Origin: Mnemiopsis leidyi
Lineage: Eukaryota > Ctenophora > Tentaculata > Lobata > Bolinopsidae
Direction of reading: 5' to 3'
Assembly (NCBI GenBank): GCA_000226015.1
Contig: JH153276.1
Coordinates: forward strand, 108,578-133,807
DNA length: 25,230 bases
Both the position numbers and the translations under genes were made by a program. The stretch's first letter is position 1. Each line of letters begins with the position of its first letter. The notes under the pieces were generated by a model. The model saw only the letters and a list, made by a program, of their open reading frames with translations, was not told the origin of the DNA and made no database searches. Shown piece by piece: positions 18,689-25,230 of the stretch.

Positions 18689-20507
18689 TCTGGGAAGAAG
18701 GTCGGGCGTTAAACATTGATAGATTCAAAACTCTCATATGTCTGACCTTACTTTGACAATTTCACATCCTATCTCTTATACTGAATACATTAGCAAAAAT
18801 CTTGATTGTCGGTGTACCACAACGATTTTTTGAAATGTGAAAAATTTGATACGAAACTATACTTTCGAACAAAGAAAATCGACAATAATTCTTATAACAT
18901 AATTGTAAAAGGAAACATTTGTTATTTATTTGCTTCGCTTTATAACTTGTGTAAGTCTTTACCGCTGGACAAAACACTGGCAGTGACACACCGCAAACAA
19001 TTCTATTTATAACAGCGAAAAATGGAAAGCGAGCTAAATATATTCCAACTCTATATCAGCCGAACCGAATTCCAGACAGAATAAGAACTCCATATCGCTG
19101 ACCGATGACCGATGTAAACAGGCATCTGTCAAAGCGAATGTGGCAGCATCAGTAATGTCCGGCCAGACATGACCAGACCTCCGGGCGAAGCCCAACTATT
19201 TCAGCTATTTCACGGACAAATGGCCGGCTCTACGGAGGACCACTTCAGTGCCCATTCAATTGTAGTTTCGGTGCTGAGGCGCCTCGATATCAATTATCGT
19301 CAAGACAGTTATAAAGGTCGGTTGTGTTTCTAGAAATTTATCATGCTTCGTAGGGTGCGTCTCCAGCTACGGTTTGGATGGGTTTCCCATCTTAACCGTC
19401 GTGAGAGAACGTCTAAAAGTAGAATCATTACAAAGACATAGGTGTTTGGACTGTCTGTGTCTAATGAAAACAAGGAACACTCACATATGTCGAATTTAAA
19501 GAAATAAGTTCAATAATTCAATTGTCGTAAAATAATAACGATTTAAGCACATTTATTCGTTTGAAACACAAAAAACTTTCAGTCTACCGTTTAAAAACAG
19601 TCAACAAAGAAGCACGTCACAAATGCCTCACGAAAATTCTTCAAGTGCAAAATTGAAAGTCTAACTCCGAGTCCGAACAAAACTGAAAAATATCTGTCAA
19701 ATGTCAAAACTTAGGCTGTCTGTCCGGCGTGCGCATGGGATTGATGCGGATCAAGAGTGTTATAAAAACCGTTTAATGGTCGCTTTAGAAACCACACACC
19801 CAGACCTACTATATAAACCTGTCTTTGTTTTATTAACCCACTACCAATGCTACCGCCTAGTGGAACCGTGTAACAACGCTAACAAAGAACAAATGAAAAC
19901 AAACTCGAGACCAAGTGCGGTTATGCTGCCGTAGCCTTCAGGACAATGGACCCCTGATAGATCTCAATGCCTTTCGTCAGTTGAAAAGGGCGATTCGCCG
20001 CGCTGATAATGGTGTACCTATTACTCCATCACATGGGAGGGTCGTCATCTCATAGGTTTGTGTCCGATGATGCCTGCTAAGTGTGTGAACGTGTAGAAAC
20101 AAGTAACTATAGACACCCAGCTAGACTGGAACACAGATCGAGACAAAGCCAGAGAGAGAGAGAGTTGATTCTGAGAGCAGCTCAAGCTGGCAGTGGAAAA
20201 GTTCGTGACGGACAGTCTAGCGGCAATATTTCGCGAGCATGCTAAGAGGATTCCTATTAGTGAGGGTGTGTGTGTGTGTTATAGTTACACTAGAAAACAC
20301 GACGCCAGCCAGTCTACAAAAGTAAGTGCCAGGACAAACTTCTACTTTTGGACGGAACGGGAGACACTCTGCCTTGTTGTGATTTGATTTGCATGGGACT
20401 GTTTATACCCGCCTCCCGCCTCATTTTAAGGCTAATTTCTGTATGGTTCCTTCGAGATTAATGATGCGGTTATACTGGACATGCCCAATGGGGACTGTTT
20501 CATCGAT

Positions 20508-20573
20508 CACGTGAGAGTTTAGTATGCAATTCTAGAGCCACGTGGCCAGCGTAGGGTCAGGTGACCTGGCCTA
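20508..20573. promoter_or_regulatory. E-box pair with adjoining inverted half-sites
   Basis: CACGTG occurs at 20508-20513 (as TCACGTGA) and 20539-20544 (as CCACGTGG), 31 bp apart. It is followed near 20555-20568 by GGGTCAGGTGACCT, an inverted repeat of GGTCA-type half-sites with a 2-bp gap that also contains the E-box CAGGTG. This is a candidate regulatory element for the minus-strand homeobox gene; binding is inference. Confidence 0.4.
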
Positions 20574-22285
20574 AGGGTTCCATCAGTCCGTGCAGCAATT
20601 ACGATGTGTGCTCTTTCTTCTCCCCTCCCCAAAATAGCACTCATTATCCTGATCTGTCTTGGACCCATCTCTCTCTCTATCGCTTATAGTAATCCAAACC
20701 TAGCCATGGAGCCTAGCTGTCTTGTAGCAACTCTAAACTGGTCCTTATTTGGGATTTCTTGCGGTCTCTTGGAGATCATCCAACCATTGAAGAATGAGGG
20801 TCATTAGACTTGCGAGGGGGTTAAATGACGATTTGCCCCACCAGCAGCTGCCTTGAATTATACAAAATGAATTAAACAGAACTTCCACCCTGCCTCCGCT
20901 CTGGTGGAGCTCCTCTCTTGTGTTGCTATAATGATACTGCGACACAGTAACATCAACGTAAACACTAGTGAGACCCGTTCAGGCCGCAATTTTCAAATAT
21001 TGGAAAATTGGGTCACATTGTTTGATGCTGCGAGCTATTTTTAGCTCCTACCCTTGCGTAAACATCACATCATCGTCAACTCTGTCTACGTCAACTAAAG
21101 ATGAAAACTAATTGACTGTTCCATCACAGCATCATGTACACGAACGGACTGAGCTGGACGGAGCTAGGACTACAGCTCGTGAAGCAGCGTCTACTTTACA
21201 GTGGCTACTATGATTGTTCCTACCAATATACTAGACTCAGTCTAGTCATTTAAAGAGGGGGGCTGACTGAGCGCCTTTGTATTTACACACAGCTCATAGC
21301 TCAATACAACTCTCTCGATAAGCTTGAAATTATTCTGGGGAATGAAGATAGACAACAAGAATAAATACAACAAAGCAACAATAATTGAACTACAAATAAA
21401 GAGGACTATTTTATTTTAAGACGACACCTCTCTCTCAAACATATTGGCTATTTTCTCACTCGACAACAGGTGCGGATGTTTTGGTCTTGAGTATGATACT
21501 CCGGTGAGACATTAAAGTGGCTATTTTAGCGGTTTGTGGAGTACCTGATATCGGCCATATGGCATAGATCGGCCGTCGGCAGTTGGCTGGTTATCTTATG
21601 TTAGGAATTAGTCTGGAAATAAGCTAATGATTTTGTACAGCACATTTTGTATAGCACATTTTGTATGGGCTCTCCTTCATTAAAGGAACAATCGAATGAA
21701 TAACACAAGAGAAAAGAACAACATGTAAATGAGCTGACAGTCGACAGAGCGACTGAAGAAGTGAGGGCCGGTAACGAATTACGAAAGTTAAGTGCGAAGA
21801 ACAAAGCGCGTTATGTACTATAACATGAAATGGTTCGGGCGAGGCCCGAATTTCTGTTGCTAGAGTAATATAATCGTCCGGGTACTCAAAGGACGATTTC
21901 GCCACGTGATTCCTGAACAACCACAAATACCTCCCTATATGCTGTTATCAGGGTTTCGTGATCCGGGGGGAATAGCCGGAATTGCGGTAAACAACCGCTC
22001 CCTAACTCGCAAAGGAACAATAAAGCAATAACGAAGTTCAAGGCGTGAAAATGGCTCGAGCTCGCGTTGTAAACATCCTACCCTGTTCACGATCGCAAGA
22101 CAAAAGTTTAAAACAAGAGCCCCGCGGTGGAAGCACCAAGGTCCACACGTAGAAAGGCAGTCTACAGGGCGAGGGTAAGATGGCGATGTGGGCCGGCGGC
22201 CCCGCAAACTACTAGTGACCTCAGTAAAGTGGGCACGTCTGGAGCTGACCTGGCCCGCCGCGGGTCTCTGTGGTGTAATTACCGG

Positions 22286-22334
22286 CACGTGATACCGTCA
22301 TCGTGGTCACGTGATAACCCTATTTGGTCACGTG
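22286..22334. promoter_or_regulatory. Three phased CACGTGATA E-boxes
   Basis: CACGTGATA occurs at 22286, 22308 and 22329. The core and the three bases after it are identical, and the last two copies also share GGT before it. Spacings are 22 and 21 bp, close to two turns of B-DNA. CACGTG is the canonical site of bHLH-zip factors (Myc/Max, USF and MITF/TFE families). The cluster lies upstream of the homeobox gene and downstream of nothing recognisable. Confidence 0.5.
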
Positions 22335-22816
22335 ATACCTCTCTCACCTTGCTACTCGTCGGCCGCACTAATCTTACCAGACATAGTCTGGTGGAGTACA
22401 ATAATTCTCTAATTAGGATTTCAGAAGTGAGTGTTTGTGTGTCCAGACATGGTCTTGTAGGAGATCATTATCCAGCACCGCTAATTAGCCCACCCCCATT
22501 GTTGTAGAAATTGGGAGGAGCGCCGCTGCTGTATCCAGCTTCTCCACCGCACCGGCCTGCCTTTATCGACAAAGGTTATCTCGGTTGGACAGCCGCATAA
22601 TCCCGCACTTGATAACGCAGTTCCGGGGAACACCTAGTAAGTGTGGAAATCGGCTCGGAAATTGTTTTTCTCGATGAAATGTGTGGAGGTAATCATGTAC
22701 TGGCACTGGCGAGAGTCGTGGCTAGACAGAGAGGCTTGCCAGGTTTTCAGTTACAAATTGACGTTGACAAAGTTTCTGTTAAGGTGAAGCGTTGTGCCTA
22801 TGTCGCGACACGCTAG

Positions 22817-22890
22817 CACGTGATCGCTGCACGTGCAAAAATTACGCACAATCACATTTCCATTACGTAAGCACGTGTCGTGTCAGGTGA
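22817..22890. promoter_or_regulatory. Second E-box cluster
   Basis: CACGTG occurs at 22817, 22830 and 22872, and CAGGTG follows near 22885. Between them ATTACGTAA at 22863 resembles a bZIP (PAR or C/EBP-like) site. The density within 75 bp is far above chance for a 6-bp motif. It lies between divergent candidates: about 4.1 kb upstream of the homeobox ATG and 0.8 kb beyond the calmodulin-like stop codon. Confidence 0.4.
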
Positions 22891-23716
22891 CATCGTGGCA
22901 TGCCTGGTGCTTAAATTAAGGACTCGCTGTCTAGAAATCTGAAGAGCCGACTTGATGAGTTTTGAAGCCTTGATGGTGTCATTCTATATATCGGAGATAT
23001 AATCATGTTTGAAGGAATGGCACATGAAGTCTTATTGGCGGGATAAGCGATGATTTTTTGCTGTTTTTGATGACTCACTATTAGCATCTCGAGATAATAA
23101 ACACATTTTCATTTAACAAAAAACAACCAAAATAAACTAGACTACGTAAACATTAATTTTCGTCGGTGTCTATCGGTGAAAAATTGTGCAATACAATGTA
23201 ATTGTAATCGAAGAATGATGCTAAAAATCAATTAAGCCTGAAAATTGAAAATACAAATACGAAAGAAGTAGTTGTCTAGCGAAATAAATTTAACGAATTA
23301 AACTTTGAATTATGAACTTTTCTCTCTTCGTTCTAAAGCAACACATTAATTAAAATGTTCTCAACGAAGTACCAAAGAAAACTAACTTGGTAACTTGTCA
23401 GTATAACCAACAACATCTGTCAGATCGCCTACCCGTGATCATTTAACTAAGATTTAAAATCGCTCACATTTCTCGTTGGTTAACTATCTTTATCTGCCTC
23501 TCAGCACTATATACAATATACATCTACTAAACCATCTCATAGTCTTATATTCTATGTTAGATGTATTATTTAACTTATACGTGTCACGTGGTGTCTTGCT
23601 TTGATTTATACCTGTTAGCTGGGCCGCCTACTCTATCCGAATACTGACTTATTGAGCAATACTATCACTATATTTAAGAACATTATTATATCTCTATCTT
23701 CACTCTTAACTCCTCT

Positions 23717-25230
23717 TCATTTAGGTTTACAAGTCATTCCAACAAACTCCACATAGTTGATCTTCCCGTCTCCATTGAGATCTGCTTCCTTGATCAACTC
23801 ATCAGCTTCCTTGTCTGTGAGAGTGTCACCTATCGCGGTCAGCACTCTTATCAGCTCCGTACACTCTATGTACCCGTCTCCGTCATCGTCGAATATCTCG
23901 AAGGCTTCCCTGCAGAAATGAACACGTTATAAGAGGATTAATATTTTAGGTATCTATTCTAGAATTAAGGAATTCAAAATTTCCCGCGAGCCTACATACT
24001 TAAGTATAAGCTTTTGGGAGTTTCTTTTTTCAATAATTAACCCTGAATTGGAACTATGAGACAATTCAAGTTCCCGGGCTACCTAATAAAGAAATTTCAC
24101 AGAAAATATTCCGAGGAAAAAGTGAAGTTGAGTAAAAATTATTCTATTTGGATGGAATTGCCGTATATATTTTTACAGTTTTGATCCTTAAACTGCTAAG
24201 TGCTAGTCGCTACTGCAAGTTCCATAGTTTTACTTTTCGCGCGACGCTTCTGTTAGGGATTAACTGCTGCCTTATAGATAGCTCTGCTTCTATGAAAGAT
24301 CCGAACCAGCAATCCTTCATTAGAAAAAGAGTTATTGTTAAACACTCTTCAAATTTCGAGCCAATAATTAATTAAGCCTCTCTGATTCTGAGAATCTCAA
24401 TTTTAATCCAAAGCACCGATTAGATTTTATAAAATCTAAATATAAAATTTTCACTTGTGATAACGGAAGATTTGATGCAAAATCAGTAGTTTGAATTTCA
24501 AAGGAACTATTGCCAAACTTGACCTTTCTCTTAAGTTTCGGGAAATGTTTTGGTTCTCTAGTGCAATCTGCAATTTGCATAGTGATAGAAACCTCAGATT
24601 CCGTAAGCAATCTTTAAAATTTATGTAGATTGGCCCCAACTTTGCGTATGAACAAGCGTGATTTTCTGATTTAGGACATGTTACTTTTAATGCTCCTGTA
24701 CCCAAGCACCTTAGTATATCATTAGCCTCATTAAACGCCTAAAAACCTCATTATAACAGGATTAAGCCTTGATACCATCAAGGCGTTGGGCTGTATCTTG
24801 ATCAATTAGAAAACTTAATTATCTAATTAAAGTTTCAATACACGTCATTAGCTAGCTGAATGTCAGAAGATAATTTCATTGTACAATTCCATGTCAGTCC
24901 TTAGTGTAGCTCTCACTTACCCATTTTCATGAATTTTCCATATTTGGTAAAAATCGGCAATATTAAATGATAACAAAACTTCAACTTTCTCGAATTGTTC
25001 ATTTCAAAAGTTCCTTACTTGAGTTCCTGGTCCAAGAAACCGTGCCTGTTTCGATGCTCGGCTATGATTTCACTGAAATTATGAGGTGAAAGTCAGACTT
25101 AAGGTGTGGCAAAATCCATAGTTCTGTTTCATACATTTCTGTTTCATAAATTTTGCCCAAACTAGAGTTTTAAACTAAGAGTAACTTTTCAAATCATACT
25201 AAAACTGAAAAAAGCCCCGACCTGAACTCT
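23717..25230 (-). CDS. Calmodulin-like EF-hand protein, last three exons (5' end outside the window)
   Basis: This is a probable calcium sensor of the calmodulin/troponin C family. The exons, in transcript order, are as follows. One ends at 25222 with Glu-Phe-AG and donor GTCGGG; the next is 25019-25072 (acceptor AATTTCAG, donor GTAAGG); the last is 23717-23909 (acceptor TTTCTGCAG, stop TGA at 23719-23717). All junction phases agree and give a continuous frame. The last exon holds two complete EF-hands, with loops [12 protein letters not shown] and [12 protein letters not shown]. Both have acidic or Asn ligands at 1, 3 and 5 and Glu at 12, so both should bind calcium. These align with calmodulin hands 3 and 4. 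The C-terminus [10 protein letters not shown] matches calmodulin's EFVQMM end in position. The linker encoded by the 54-nt exon ([21 protein letters not shown]) is unlike calmodulin's central helix, so this is a divergent paralogue and not calmodulin itself. The N-terminal hands lie beyond the right edge. Confidence 0.88.
23910..25018 (-). other. Last intron of the calmodulin-like gene
   Basis: This 1109-bp AT-rich intron runs between donor GTAAGG at 25018 and acceptor TGCAG at 23910. Open frames inside it (for example 24148-24375 plus, and 24368-24705 minus) have no domain and no splice support, so I treat them as chance. It holds the hairpin-forming element at 24734-24787. Confidence 0.75.
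24734..24787. repeat. Overlapping inverted repeats inside an intron
   Basis: GCCTTGAT-ACC-ATCAAGGC (24766-24784) is a perfect 8-bp stem with a 3-nt loop. AACGCCT at 24734-24740 is also the exact complement of AGGCGTT at 24781-24787. The two pairings share AGGC, so they are mutually exclusive in one strand. Confidence 0.7.

Larger units (their letters stand above)
18690..23716. other. Long non-coding interval between the homeobox and calmodulin-like genes
   Basis: I see no supportable protein gene in this 5-kb interval. It should contain the homeobox gene's upstream exon and promoter. Features seen are ten CACGTG E-boxes between 20508 and 23590, short AG and GT runs near 20155 and 20265, a minus-strand TATAAA near 20405, and minus-strand donor-like sites such as AAG|GTGAGA near 22347. 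Two perfect 7-bp hairpins with 3-nt loops occur at 21834-21850 and 22376-22392. Open frames of 60-126 codons are present (for example 22127-22507 plus) but lack any domain. Confidence 0.5.

Noticed and set aside
22127..22507. 126-codon plus-strand frame in the E-box-rich interval
   Set aside because: It covers the three phased E-boxes and a hairpin, has low-complexity composition and no known motif. GC-rich DNA alone can keep it open.

Overview
This is nuclear DNA from an animal. Three of the four genes I can support are classic eukaryotic or metazoan families: a giant C2H2 zinc-finger protein, a homeodomain protein and a calmodulin-like EF-hand protein. GT-AG splice junctions, AATAAA polyadenylation signals, a TATA box and micro- and minisatellites agree with this. 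There are no ribosome-binding sites, operons, tRNAs, rRNAs or CRISPR arrays. Intergenic DNA is AT-rich, genes are 2-5 kb apart and exons are few and long, so a compact invertebrate genome is likely. I cannot name the species; a non-bilaterian such as a ctenophore or cnidarian is only a guess.

Layout. Positions 1-396 are nine copies of a 44-bp minisatellite cut by the window edge. Positions 397-3224 are intergenic and hold three small repeat blocks, one being a 38-bp duplication that carries a near-perfect Maf/AP-1 site. Positions 3225 to about 12050 are one plus-strand transcription unit: TATA box, two untranslated exons (to 3415, and 3587-3653), then a 7.5-kb coding exon with ATG at 4257 and stop at 11747, and AATAAA at 12028. 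It encodes a protein of about 2496 residues with roughly 34 zinc fingers. A 20-bp minisatellite lies just beyond (12149-12393).

The remaining genes are on the minus strand. An unrecognised basic, proline-rich exon lies at 14092-14850. A single-exon homeobox gene (18026-18688) encodes 220 residues and has serine, not asparagine, at the normally invariant homeodomain position 51. The last three exons of a calmodulin-like gene are at 23717-23909, 25019-25072 and from 25222 past the right edge. The 5 kb between the homeobox and calmodulin-like genes is rich in CACGTG E-boxes: ten between 20508 and 23590, including a triplet spaced by 22 and 21 bp.

The genes are separate transcription units and nothing suggests they form one pathway. 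The points most worth a second look are the non-canonical homeodomain, the E-box clusters upstream of it, the three minimal upstream reading frames in the zinc-finger leader, and the block of KQL-type fingers in that protein.
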